Counted from the first letter of the stretch, positions 6,485-14,354 are shown. The stretch is DNA of 33,467 nt from Tsukamurella sp. 1534 (GCF_000312385.1 NZ_HE997626.1:1246415-1279881), one strand, 5' to 3'. The notes: generated by a model not told the origin, from the sequence alone. Made by a program: numbers and translations.

Positions 6485-7813
6485 GTGCGCATCGCAATCG
6501 CCTGCATGGGCTCCCGCGGGGACATCAGCCCGCTGCTGGCCCTGGCCCACGTCTTCGTCGCCCGCGGCGACACGGTGAAGATCGGCTGCACCGTCGAATC
6601 GCGACGGCTCGTCGAATCACACGGGTTCGAACCACACGTCCTCACCACGCTGAACCTCAAGGATTTCCTGCAGTCCCCGCTGGGACAGAAGAAGTTCTTC
6701 GGCACCGGCACGGCCACGCAGTTGCGCGCGGTGGGCAAGCTCGCCGACGCGCACGCCGACGAGTTCGACGAGCACCTCACGGCATTGTGCCGGGACGTGG
6801 ACTGCGTGATCAGCACGCGCATCATCGAGGAGCGCGCCGCCCTGGTCACCCACCGTGAGCGCACCCCGCTCGTCATGCTGGAGTACTTCCCCGGCGACGC
6901 GCACACGCCGGTCCCGAACCCCATCCTCGGGCCCGGACTGCAGGACTTCGTCGCGAAGGTACCGGCCCTGATCCCGTGGACCTACCGCCTGTTCGACGTG
7001 GGCTGGGCGCTGAGCATCTACAAGAAGACGGTGCACCTGGCCGAGCGCGTGGGCTACCCGCACCGCATCGTCAACCCGCGCTCGGTGCTCAGGCGACGGG
7101 ACCTGTTGCGGGTCGGCGCCTTCGGCCGCGCGCTGGTGCCGCCGCGCACGATCGTCGACATGAACCAGCCGCGGATCGGCTTCATCCGACTCCGCGACCG
7201 CGCCGCCGATCGTGCGCCCCTCGACGCCGAGGTCGAGGCCTGGATCGCGCAGGACGACCGCCCGATCGTCTACGTCGGGTTCGGCAGCATGCCGATCGTC
7301 GATTTCGACGGTGTGCTCGGCGACCTGTCCGCGCGCCTCGCCCGCGAGGGGATGCGCGTGCTCGCGGTCCCGGGCTGGTCGGCGCGCACCGGCGACGAGG
7401 TGCTGGACACGCCGGACCTGCTGGTGGTGCCCGATGTCGATCACGACGCGGTGTTCCCGCGGTGCGCGGCGCTGGTGCACCACGGCGGCGCCGGCACCAC
7501 GGCGATCGCGGCGGCGTCGGGCGCACCGTCGCTGGTGTGCAGCCAGGCGTTCGACCAGCACTTCTGGGGACGGCGGATCGAGGCCCGCGGGGCGGGGATC
7601 GTGTCCTCCCGGCGGGACATGACGGCCGAGTCGCTCGCACAGGGCGTGCTCGCACTGGTCCGCGACGAGTCGATCGTGGCCGGAGCCCGGGAGCTCGGCT
7701 CCGAAGCCGCCGCCGACCTCGACGGCTGCCGTGAGTTCATCGCCGCGTTCGACGCGTTCATCGCCAGTGCGGGCCCCCGGCGCGGGGCCCCGGAGGGCGC
7801 GGGGCGAGTCTAG
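6485..7813 (+). CDS. Glycosyltransferase, GT1/UGT family (GT-B fold)
   Basis: 442 residues. The N-terminal domain begins MRIAIACMGSRGDISPLLAL, the typical start of family 1 enzymes acting on sterols, polyketides or lipids. The C-terminal nucleotide-sugar domain carries IVYVGFGSMP (about 260) and the donor-binding signature HHGGAGTTAIAAASGAPSLV at about 332, followed by FDQHFWGRRIEARGAG. This is the arrangement of sterol/macrolide glycosyltransferases and of mycobacterial glycopeptidolipid glycosyltransferases. No signal peptide or TM. It starts at GTG 6485 with GAAGGGA about 10 bases upstream. Its stop lies 4 bases before the exporter start, so the two are translationally linked. The acceptor cannot be read from sequence. 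Confidence 0.85.
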   Translation: MRIAIACMGSRGDISPLLALAHVFVARGDTVKIGCTVESRRLVESHGFEPHVLTTLNLKDFLQSPLGQKKFFGTGTATQLRAVGKLADAHADEFDEHLTALCRDVDCVISTRIIEERAALVTHRERTPLVMLEYFPGDAHTPVPNPILGPGLQDFVAKVPALIPWTYRLFDVGWALSIYKKTVHLAERVGYPHRIVNPRSVLRRRDLLRVGAFGRALVPPRTIVDMNQPRIGFIRLRDRAADRAPLDAEVEAWIAQDDRPIVYVGFGSMPIVDFDGVLGDLSARLAREGMRVLAVPGWSARTGDEVLDTPDLLVVPDVDHDAVFPRCAALVHHGGAGTTAIAAASGAPSLVCSQAFDQHFWGRRIEARGAGIVSSRRDMTAESLAQGVLALVRDESIVAGARELGSEAAADLDGCREFIAAFDAFIASAGPRRGAPEGAGRV

Positions 7814-7817
7814 AGGC

Positions 7818-9395
7818 ATGCCAGGACCCCACCGGACCCTCTCCGGATCGAAGCGCTGGGTGTCGCTCGGGACCGTGTGCATCGCGGTCGTGATGACCGG
7901 CATGGACAACAGCATCGTCACCATCGCGCTGCCCACGCTGAGCCGCGAGTTCGGCGGCGGGATGAGCGCGCTGCAGTGGATCGTGGACGCCTACACGCTG
8001 GTGTTCGCCGGCCTCCTGCTGGCGATGGGCTACTTCTGCGACCGGTTCGGCCGGCGGAAGGCCCTCATCACGGGTCTGGTGCTGTTCGCCGCGGTCTCGA
8101 TCCTGGCCACCCGCTCCACGTCGCTGGCGCAGTTGATCACCGCGCGCGCCGGCCTGGGAGCCGCTGCGGCGCTGGTCTTCCCGGCGACCCTCGCGATCAT
8201 CTCGGACCTGTTTCCCGAGAAGCACGCCCGCAACACGGCGATCGCGGCGTGGTCGGCCTCCGCCGGCGCGTCGATCGCGGTGGGCCCGGTGGTGGGCGGC
8301 TACCTCGTGGAGCACTTCGCGTGGTCGTCGGTGTTCTGGATCAACGTGCCCATGTCGCTCCTCGCGATCGCCGGGGCGGCGGCGCTGGTGCCGGAATCCT
8401 TCGGCTCCCACCAGGCCTCGTTCGACGCCGTCGGTGTGCTGCTCTCCATCTCAGGGGTGTCCCTCCTGGTGTGGGCGCTCATCGAGGCCCCGAACTTCGG
8501 CTGGGGCAGCGTCGAAACCGTCGGGGGCCTGCTGGGCGCCGTGGTCCTGCTGGCCTCGTTCATCGCCTACGAGCGGCGGCGCACCGATCCGGTACTGGAC
8601 ATGTCGCTGTTCGCGTCGCGGACGTTCTCCTCCGCCGCGTTCGCGATCTGCTCGGCGTTCTTCTGCCTGCTGGGCTTCGTGTTCGTGACGATGATGTACT
8701 TCCAGGCGGTCCTCGGGTACAGCCCGCTGGAGACCGCGGTGCGGGTGCTCCCGTTCGCCCTCGTCGCGGTCGCCATCGCGCCGCTCGCGGTGCTGGCCAA
8801 GACCGAGCGCCAGGTGCGGCGCACCATCGCGGGCGGGCTCGCGCTCATGGCGGTGGGATTCGTGCTCACCGCGAAGCTCACCGAGGCGGCCGACTACTTG
8901 ACGCAGATCCTGCCCGCCATGGGGGTCATCGCCGCCGGCCTCGCGCTGGTGCAGGGCCCGGCGACGGCCTCGATCATGGCGTCGGTCCCGTCGGGTGAGG
9001 CGGGCGCCGGATCCGCGGTCAACGACACCACCCGCGAGATCGGCGGCGCGCTGGGGGTGGCGATCCTGGGTTCCGTGGTGGCGCACATGTATTCGTCGAA
9101 GGTCGCCTCCGACACGGCGTCGCTGCCGCTGCCGCCGGAGCTGCGGTCGACGGCGGAGTCCTCGGTGATCGGCGGCATCCGCGCGGTGGTCGGCGCGCCC
9201 CCGCAGATCCAGGGCCTGCTGCAGCACGTCGTGCAGCAGGGCTTCGTCTCGGCGATGCACGCGGCGAATCTCGTCGCGGCCGGGGTCGCCGTGATCGGCT
9301 GCCTGGCGGTCCTCGCGTTCATGCGCACCCGGTACGTGGGCACGCACCGTCGGGCGCGCGGATCCCGGGCCGCCACCGTCGATTCCACGCGCTGA
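7818..9395 (+). CDS. MFS transporter, DHA2 family (14-TM drug:H+ antiporter type)
   Basis: 525 residues and 14 predicted transmembrane helices, the EmrB/QacA (DHA2) layout. TM1 carries the DHA2 motif MDNSIVTIALPTL; motif A is GYFCDRFGRRKAL between TM2 and TM3; the antiporter motif C is GASIAVGPVVGGYL in TM5. ATG at 7818 was chosen over upstream in-frame starts because the N-terminus MPGPHRTLSGSKRWVSLG then leads straight into TM1. It begins 4 bases after the glycosyltransferase stop, indicating one transcription unit. Such pumps export drugs or lipophilic products; coupling to a glycosyltransferase suggests export of, or resistance to, a glycosylated compound (inference). Confidence 0.9.
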   Translation: MPGPHRTLSGSKRWVSLGTVCIAVVMTGMDNSIVTIALPTLSREFGGGMSALQWIVDAYTLVFAGLLLAMGYFCDRFGRRKALITGLVLFAAVSILATRSTSLAQLITARAGLGAAAALVFPATLAIISDLFPEKHARNTAIAAWSASAGASIAVGPVVGGYLVEHFAWSSVFWINVPMSLLAIAGAAALVPESFGSHQASFDAVGVLLSISGVSLLVWALIEAPNFGWGSVETVGGLLGAVVLLASFIAYERRRTDPVLDMSLFASRTFSSAAFAICSAFFCLLGFVFVTMMYFQAVLGYSPLETAVRVLPFALVAVAIAPLAVLAKTERQVRRTIAGGLALMAVGFVLTAKLTEAADYLTQILPAMGVIAAGLALVQGPATASIMASVPSGEAGAGSAVNDTTREIGGALGVAILGSVVAHMYSSKVASDTASLPLPPELRSTAESSVIGGIRAVVGAPPQIQGLLQHVVQQGFVSAMHAANLVAAGVAVIGCLAVLAFMRTRYVGTHRRARGSRAATVDSTR

Positions 9396-9483
9396 GGTCA
9401 CGGCCACGCTACCGTCGACGCGTGGGTGGCGAGCCGCCGGAGCACGGTCGGCGAGCCGCCGGGCGACGAGACACGGAGGCGAT

Positions 9484-9852
9484 ATGAAGTTCCTACTCCT
9501 GGGGTACACCCCGGCCGAGGCGTGGGACGGCGCCACGGCCGACGTCCCGTCGGAGGACGCCCTCGCGGCGTTCGCCGAGTACCAGAAGTTCGAGGCCGAG
9601 CTCCGCGCCACGGGCGAGTTCGTCAGCGCCGAGGGGCTGGGGCATCCGGTGATGTCGACCACCGTGCAGAAGCAGGACGGGGCCGTGGTGATCACCGACG
9701 GTCCCTACGCCGAGTTGAAAGAGGTGCTGGCGTCCTTCGCGATCATCGACGTGTCGAGCCTGGACCGCGCGAAGGACATCGTGGCGCGGATGGTCGCCGT
9801 TCTCGGCGAGCCGATGGAGATCCGCCCGATCATGGGCGACGACTTCGCTTGA
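9484..9852 (+). CDS. YCII-related DGPF domain protein
   Basis: 122 residues starting MKFLLLGYTPAEAW, with the family signature DGPYAELKEVLASF (about residues 76-89), the DGPF motif that names the group (YCII-like dimeric alpha/beta barrel). ATG 9484 has CGGAGG at 9474-9479. Its TGA overlaps the TTG start of the sigma factor (TTGA), so the pair is translationally coupled. DGPF genes are the hallmark neighbours of ECF42 sigma factors; their biochemical role is not established, though the fold suggests a small enzyme or ligand-binding protein. Two 13-base direct repeats (9428-9440 and 9450-9462) lie upstream. Confidence 0.9.
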   Translation: MKFLLLGYTPAEAWDGATADVPSEDALAAFAEYQKFEAELRATGEFVSAEGLGHPVMSTTVQKQDGAVVITDGPYAELKEVLASFAIIDVSSLDRAKDIVARMVAVLGEPMEIRPIMGDDFA

Positions 9853-11084
9853 CGGTCTCGCCACGCGCACTGGAGGCCACGCTGCGGGCGGAGGCCCCGC
9901 ACGTGGTGGGCGCGCTCGCGCGCCGGTTCGGCAGGTTCGACGCAGCGGAGGACGCAGCGCAGGAGGCCATGCTGGCGGCCGCGCGGCAGTGGCCCGGCGA
10001 GGGCGTCCCCGACGATCCGCGGTCCTGGCTCATCCGCGTGGGCTACCGGCGGATGATCGACCTGATCCGCGCGCAACAGGCGGATCGCCGCCGCGCCGAG
10101 CTGTACGCGGAGGAGTCGGCACGCGCCGGGACCGAGGCGCTGGCCGTGGACGACAGCCTGCACGTGTTGTTGCTGTGCTGCCACCCCGTGCTGTCACCCG
10201 CGTCGAGGGTCGCGCTCACCCTGCGCGCCGTCGGCGGGCTCACCACCGCCGAGATCGCGCACGCCTACGGCGTCACCGAGCAGACCATGGGCGTGCGGAT
10301 CAGCCGGGCGAAGAAGCAGCTGAGTAAGGCCGGCGCCCGGTTCGAGTTCTCCGCGGCGGACGATCTGTCCGCCCGCGCGAGCTCCGTGCGCAAAGTTCTC
10401 TACCTCGTGTTCAACGAGGGCTACACCGCCACGGCGGGCGACGTGCTGGAGCGCGCCGATCTCGCGACGGAGGCGATCCGCCTGACGCGCCTGCTGTTCC
10501 GCGAAGCGCCGGAGGATCCGGAGTCCGCGGGCCTGCTCGCGCTCATGCTCCTCACGCATGCGCGCCGCGCGGCGCGGGCCGACGCCGGCGGCGGGCTCGT
10601 CCCACTCGCGGACCAGGACCGGGGCCGGTGGGACCGGTCGATGATCGACGAGGGCACGGCACTCATCGAGGCCGCGTGGTCGCGGGCTCCCGTCGGGCCG
10701 TATCGCCTGCAGGCCGCGATCGCCGCGGTGCACGACGAGGCCGGGTCGGACGCGGAGACCGACTGGCCGCAGATCGCGGCGCTGTACCTGGCCCTCGAAC
10801 ACCTCGAACCCGGCGGGCCGGTGATGCTCGCCCGGATCGTCGCCGTTGCGCACGCGTACGGTGAGCAGCCCGCCCTGGACCTTTTGGACACCCTCGACCG
10901 CGCGCACGGACTGCTGGGGCACCCGCTCACGGCGCATCGCGCGCATGCGGTCCGGGCGCATCTGCTCGCGCGGTCGGGACGGGACGACGCGGCGCGCGCC
11001 GAGTTCCTCGCCGCGGCGGATCTCACCGCGAACGACGTGGAGTCGATGTACTTACGTGGCAGGGCGGACGATTCTCCCGCGTGA
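9849..11084 (+). CDS. ECF42-type RNA polymerase sigma factor with C-terminal TPR-like/DUF6596 domain
   Basis: 411 residues from TTG 9849, whose TG is shared with the DGPF stop codon. The sigma-2 region covers about 15-80 (RRFGRFDAAEDAAQEAMLAA, then the -10-binding helix WLIRVGYRRMIDLIRAQQ). The sigma-4 helix-turn-helix covers about 115-160 (LTTAEIAHAYGVTEQTMGVR). The rest is the long C-terminal extension with the DUF6596 signature VLYLVFNEGYTA near residue 190 and helical repeats ending in ARSGRDDAARAEFLAA. ECF42 sigma factors have this extension instead of an anti-sigma factor and pair with DGPF genes, exactly as here. The frame is open far upstream, but that part is antisense-like junk over the DGPF gene. 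The TTG start is inferred from coupling. Confidence 0.88.
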   Translation: MTVSPRALEATLRAEAPHVVGALARRFGRFDAAEDAAQEAMLAAARQWPGEGVPDDPRSWLIRVGYRRMIDLIRAQQADRRRAELYAEESARAGTEALAVDDSLHVLLLCCHPVLSPASRVALTLRAVGGLTTAEIAHAYGVTEQTMGVRISRAKKQLSKAGARFEFSAADDLSARASSVRKVLYLVFNEGYTATAGDVLERADLATEAIRLTRLLFREAPEDPESAGLLALMLLTHARRAARADAGGGLVPLADQDRGRWDRSMIDEGTALIEAAWSRAPVGPYRLQAAIAAVHDEAGSDAETDWPQIAALYLALEHLEPGGPVMLARIVAVAHAYGEQPALDLLDTLDRAHGLLGHPLTAHRAHAVRAHLLARSGRDDAARAEFLAAADLTANDVESMYLRGRADDSPA

Positions 11085-11111
11085 CGGCCGAGGAATCTTT
11101 TCAGCCGGACG

Positions 11112-11138
11112 TGTCAAGAACGCCGGGGCGGCTCCGAG
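11112..11138 (+). promoter_or_regulatory. Candidate ECF-type promoter before the hydrolase gene
   Basis: TGTCAA (11112-11117), a 17-base spacer and CGAG (11135-11138) resemble the TGTCGA / CGA(T/C) promoter described for ECF42 sigma factors, 55 bases upstream of the hydrolase start. The -35 has one mismatch. This would make the hydrolase a target of the adjacent sigma factor. Confidence 0.4.
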
Positions 11139-11192
11139 GTGTCGTGTGAAGGCCGCCGGAGGGGTGGCCGCACACCACGAAGGAGCACCGCC

Positions 11193-12482
11193 ATGAACGC
11201 CATCAGCACCACCGTCACTTCCACCGTCACCTCTGCCGACGGCACCGTCATCGCCTACGAGCGCACCGGTTCCGGCCCCGCGATCGTCGTGATCAGCAAC
11301 GTCGCCGAGGACCGCACCGGCGTCGCGGGGCTCGCCGCGGCCCTCGCCGAGGACTTCTCGGTGATCACCTACGACCGGCGCGGTCGTGGCGCCAGCGGCG
11401 ACCCGCAGCCCTACGATCCGGCGAACGAGATCGACGACCTCGCCGCTCTGCTCGACGCAGTGGGCGCGCCGGCCTTCCTCGCCGGCGGGTCCGGGGGTTG
11501 CGGTCTGACCCTCGACGCCGCGAGCGCGCTGCGCGACCGCGTGGCGGGCGTCTACCTGTACGAGCCGCCCTTCATCGTCGATGATTCCCGCACCCCGGCC
11601 CCGGCCGGCTACGTCGCGCACCAGGAGGCCCTCGTCGCCGCGGGACGCCGGGACGAGGCTGTCGAGTTCTTCATGGCAGAGATGATCGGCGTGCCCGCCG
11701 AGTACCTGCCGATGATGAAGGCGGATCCGTCGTGGCAGGAGATGGTGCGATACGCGCACACCTACGCGTACGACGGCCGGATCCTGGAGGGTCTTCAGGA
11801 CGGGACGCCGCTGCCGGCGGACCGCTGGCACATCGACGTCCCCGTCGCGGTGGCGGTCGGCGAGAACGGGGAGGAGTTCATCCGGCGCGGCGCCTCGGCG
11901 CTCGCGAACCTGCTGCCGCACGCCACGCTGCTCACTCTGGACGGGCAGGACCACTCCGCGTTCTGGATGGCGCCGGAGCCCGTCGCCGCGCAGCTGCGCG
12001 CATTCATCCGGTCGATCCCGGCACCGTCGGGCGACCCCGCCGGGACCGTCACCGTCGACGGTGCGGATCCCGAGCCGAGCGCGGCCGTCGCGGCGCTCGA
12101 CCGGCTGGTCGGCGAGTGGACGGTGACCGGCGGCGCCGAGGGCGTCGTGCGGTACGAGTGGATGGCCGGCCGGCACTTCCTGCTGCAGCACGTGGAGTTG
12201 GAACAGTTCGGCGAGGAGGTCACCGGGCTCGAGGTGATCGGCCACCTGCGCCCGTTCGGCGAGCCTGCGGGCGCGGACCTGGCGTCGCGGTTCTACGACT
12301 CGCTGGGCAACACCCTGGACTACACGTACGAGCTCGTGGGCGACACGCTCACCATCTGGGCCGGACCGGCGGGCAGCCCGGCGTACTTCCGCGGCGAGTT
12401 CTCGGACGGAGACCGGGTGCTCGACGGTGCCTGGGTGTACCCGAACGGCGGGGGCTACGCCTCGACGATGGTGCGTCGCTGA
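11193..12482 (+). CDS. Alpha/beta-hydrolase fused to a C-terminal DUF1579-like domain
   Basis: 429 residues. Residues 10-275 are an alpha/beta-hydrolase: the strand/oxyanion region YDRRGRGAS (60-68), nucleophile elbow GGSGG with Ser100, and catalytic His254 in DGQDHSAFW; the acid residue is less certain. After a Pro/Asp-rich linker (276-298), residues 300-429 form a second domain starting LDRLVGEWTVTGG and including RYEWMAGRHFLLQHV. This resembles DUF1579-type (lipocalin-like) proteins, which typically open with a L..L.G.W motif. ATG 11193 has GAAGGAG at 11179-11185. It follows the ECF42 sigma gene by 108 bases with a candidate ECF promoter between. Substrate unknown; the domain pairing is the unusual point. 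Confidence 0.82.
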   Translation: MNAISTTVTSTVTSADGTVIAYERTGSGPAIVVISNVAEDRTGVAGLAAALAEDFSVITYDRRGRGASGDPQPYDPANEIDDLAALLDAVGAPAFLAGGSGGCGLTLDAASALRDRVAGVYLYEPPFIVDDSRTPAPAGYVAHQEALVAAGRRDEAVEFFMAEMIGVPAEYLPMMKADPSWQEMVRYAHTYAYDGRILEGLQDGTPLPADRWHIDVPVAVAVGENGEEFIRRGASALANLLPHATLLTLDGQDHSAFWMAPEPVAAQLRAFIRSIPAPSGDPAGTVTVDGADPEPSAAVAALDRLVGEWTVTGGAEGVVRYEWMAGRHFLLQHVELEQFGEEVTGLEVIGHLRPFGEPAGADLASRFYDSLGNTLDYTYELVGDTLTIWAGPAGSPAYFRGEFSDGDRVLDGAWVYPNGGGYASTMVRR

Positions 12483-12493
12483 ATCCGCCTGCC

Positions 12494-12528
12494 GGCGGCG
12501 GGGTCCCGGGTGTCAGGACCCCGCCGCC
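12494..12528. terminator. Shared bidirectional terminator of hydrolase and FAD-enzyme genes
   Basis: A perfect 13-bp inverted repeat (GGCGGCGGGGTCC / GGACCCCGCCGCC) with a 9-base loop begins 12 bases after the hydrolase stop. The stop codon of the convergent FAD enzyme (12513-12515) lies in the loop, so the right arm encodes its last residues. Confidence 0.75.
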
Positions 12529-14111
12529 GCGTGTGTCCCGGCCCGGCGCCCGGAGAAGATGCAGTCGGCGAGCGAGAGGCCGCTGACGTACGAGTCGGAG
12601 CAGATGCCCACCGCCGTCCGGCCCGCGGCGTACAGGCCGGGGATCGACGTCCCCGATTCGCCGCGCACGGCCCCGGTCTCCTCGTCGACGCGGAGGCCGC
12701 CCAAGGTGAGCATCGGCATGGGGTACGTCAGCCGGGAGCTGAACGAGATGTCGAGCAGCGTGTACGGGCTGGTGCGGAGCGGCCTGCGCAGGTCGCCGGG
12801 TTTGCCCTGGGGGTCGGGTGCGCCGTGCGCGATCGCGTCGTTGTGCGCGTCGACGGTGGCGCGCAGCGCGGCGGGGTCGACGCCGGCGCGGGTGGCGGCC
12901 TCCTCGACGGTGGCGCCGGTCGCGGCGCCGAACCGCAGCAGCCGCTCCAGCTGCAGGCGCTGGAACCACACCGTCTGCTCCCCGATCTGCCGGCGGGCGT
13001 CGCGGGCGAGCTCCGCGTCCACCAGGAGCCACGCGCGGTGCCCGGGCGCGGCCGCGATCGCGGCGCCGAGCGCGGCGCCGTACCGGGATTCGTCGACCAT
13101 GCGGCGGCCGTCGCGGTCCACGGCGAGCGCGCCGAGGTACGCGCTCGGCGGCGCGATGAACCGCCACGTGGACAGCGCGTCCATCCGGCCCGTCGCGGCG
13201 CCCAGGTGCTGCGCCATGGTGATGCCGCTGCCGTCGTCGCCCGCGGTTCCCAGCGGGAGGCCCTCCGCCCACGGGTAGTCGGGGGCGTGGCGGCCCACCA
13301 TCTCCCCGTTCGCGATGAACCCGCCCGTCGTGAGGACGACCCCGGTGCGGGCGCGGATCCGGATCGGCTGCCCGTACCGGTTCTCGATGCGCGCCAACTG
13401 CTTCTGCAGCTGCGCGCGCAGGCCCGGGTGGTAGACACCGGGTTTCGCGGAGATCCGGGACAGGGCGGCGAAAGCCCGGCGGATCGCGGCCGGGGCGCCG
13501 GCGATCGTGCTCGCCTCGATCCCCGTCACCCGCCCGTCCTCGGTCACGAGGCGCAGGGCGCGGGTGCCCGCGCGGAGGTCCACGCCGTGCCCCGCGGCCG
13601 ACGCCGCGAGCGGCTGGAACAGCTTCTTGCCGGAGACGCCGGGGCCGTGGGCGCGGTGGCCCCGCTGCCGCGGCGCCGCGATGTCGCGGAAGCGCCCGGA
13701 GTTCTCGCTGCCGGAGAAGTACAGGTAGTAGTCGTCGGTGGGGTACGAGGTCTTGTACGGGCAGACGGAGGGGTCGAACGGCACGCCGTGGCCGCGGAGC
13801 CAGTCGATCATCGCCGCGGAGCCGTCGCAGAATCTGCGCAGCGTCTCCTCGCGCACGACGTCGCCGGTCTCCTCCCGCAGGTAGGCGAACATCGCCTCCG
13901 GATCGTCGTCGACGCCCGCGGTGCGCTGTATCGCGGTGCCGCCGCCCGCGTAGACGATGCCGCCGGAGAGGGTGGTCGCGCCGCCGCCGAGGTAGCGGTC
14001 CACGGCGAGCACCTCGGCCCCGGCCTCGCGGGCCGCCAGGGCCGTGGCCACTCCCGCGCCGCCGTACCCCACCACGAGCACGTCCGTCGTGTCCGTCCAC
14101 TCCTGTGTCAT
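12513..14111 (-). CDS. FAD-binding dehydrogenase, KstD/fumarate reductase flavoprotein family
   Basis: 532 residues. An N-terminal Rossmann FAD motif occurs at about 11-37 (VLVVGYGGAGVATALAAREA, then EVLAVD). GGATTLSGGIVYAGGG at 43-58 and the C-terminal FAD-closing segment GLYAAGRTAVGICSDSYVSG are typical of FAD_binding_2 enzymes such as 3-ketosteroid delta1-dehydrogenase and fumarate reductase flavoproteins. ATG 14111 has GGAAGG 8 bases upstream. A perfect KstR-type operator lies 35 bases upstream over a TANNNT promoter element, which argues for a role in sterol/steroid catabolism. The true KstD C-terminal YPGPG motif is not seen, so the reaction (steroid ring dehydrogenation or another enoate) is open. 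Confidence 0.82.
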   Translation of the reverse strand: MTQEWTDTTDVLVVGYGGAGVATALAAREAGAEVLAVDRYLGGGATTLSGGIVYAGGGTAIQRTAGVDDDPEAMFAYLREETGDVVREETLRRFCDGSAAMIDWLRGHGVPFDPSVCPYKTSYPTDDYYLYFSGSENSGRFRDIAAPRQRGHRAHGPGVSGKKLFQPLAASAAGHGVDLRAGTRALRLVTEDGRVTGIEASTIAGAPAAIRRAFAALSRISAKPGVYHPGLRAQLQKQLARIENRYGQPIRIRARTGVVLTTGGFIANGEMVGRHAPDYPWAEGLPLGTAGDDGSGITMAQHLGAATGRMDALSTWRFIAPPSAYLGALAVDRDGRRMVDESRYGAALGAAIAAAPGHRAWLLVDAELARDARRQIGEQTVWFQRLQLERLLRFGAATGATVEEAATRAGVDPAALRATVDAHNDAIAHGAPDPQGKPGDLRRPLRTSPYTLLDISFSSRLTYPMPMLTLGGLRVDEETGAVRGESGTSIPGLYAAGRTAVGICSDSYVSGLSLADCIFSGRRAGTHAAAGS

Positions 14112-14145
14112 CGAGACCGCCTTCCATCGGGAACCCGTCTCGAAC

Positions 14146-14159
14146 TGTAACTTGTTCTA
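14146..14159. promoter_or_regulatory. KstR-type operator
   Basis: TGTAACTTGTTCTA matches TNNAACNNGTTNNA, the established KstR consensus of mycolata cholesterol-catabolism genes, at all eight fixed positions. The flanks extend the palindrome (AACT before, AGTT ending at 14162). It overlaps TACAGT (14144-14149, minus strand), a likely -10 of the FAD dehydrogenase gene, as expected for a repressor site. Confidence 0.75.
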
Positions 14160-14229
14160 GTTCGGACGCGGTCGGCGGCGGCGCGACCGGCGCGGCCACA
14201 CGGCCGGCGGGGACACACGGGAACGACGA

Positions 14230-14260
14230 AAGCGGCCCCCGAACGTATCGGGGGCCGCTT
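14230..14260 (-). terminator. Terminator of the tRNA operon
   Basis: A perfect 13-bp stem (AAGCGGCCCCCGA / TCGGGGGCCGCTT) with a 5-base loop lies 21 bases beyond the 3' end of tRNA-Ala on the minus strand. The downstream sequence reads TCGTCGTTC, slightly T-rich. Confidence 0.85.
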
Positions 14261-14281
14261 CGCGTGGAACTGAGATCTCTG

Positions 14282-14354
14282 TGGAGCCTAGGAGATTCGA
14301 ACTCCTGACATCCGCCTTGCAAAGGCGGCGCTCTACCAACTGAGCTAAGGCCCC
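14282..14354 (-). tRNA. alaT: tRNA-Ala (anticodon TGC)
   Basis: 73 bases with a complete cloverleaf: acceptor GGGGCCT / AGGCTCC (one G-T pair), D-loop AGCTCAGTTGGTAGAGC, anticodon arm CGCCTTTGCAAGGCG with TGC, T-arm AGGAGTTCGAATCTCCT, discriminator A. CCA is not encoded. It sits 11 bases after tRNA-Ile, the ileT-alaT order of mycobacteria next to gyrA. Confidence 0.97.

Noticed and set aside
6229..6858. Open frame starting ATGGCCACG with a purine-rich upstream stretch
   Set aside because: It runs out of frame through the glycosyltransferase; codon usage outside the first few codons is not coding-like and no family is recognisable.
9426..9848. N-terminal extension of the sigma factor
   Set aside because: It lies in another register over the DGPF gene; sigma region 2 begins right after the coupled TTG at 9849.
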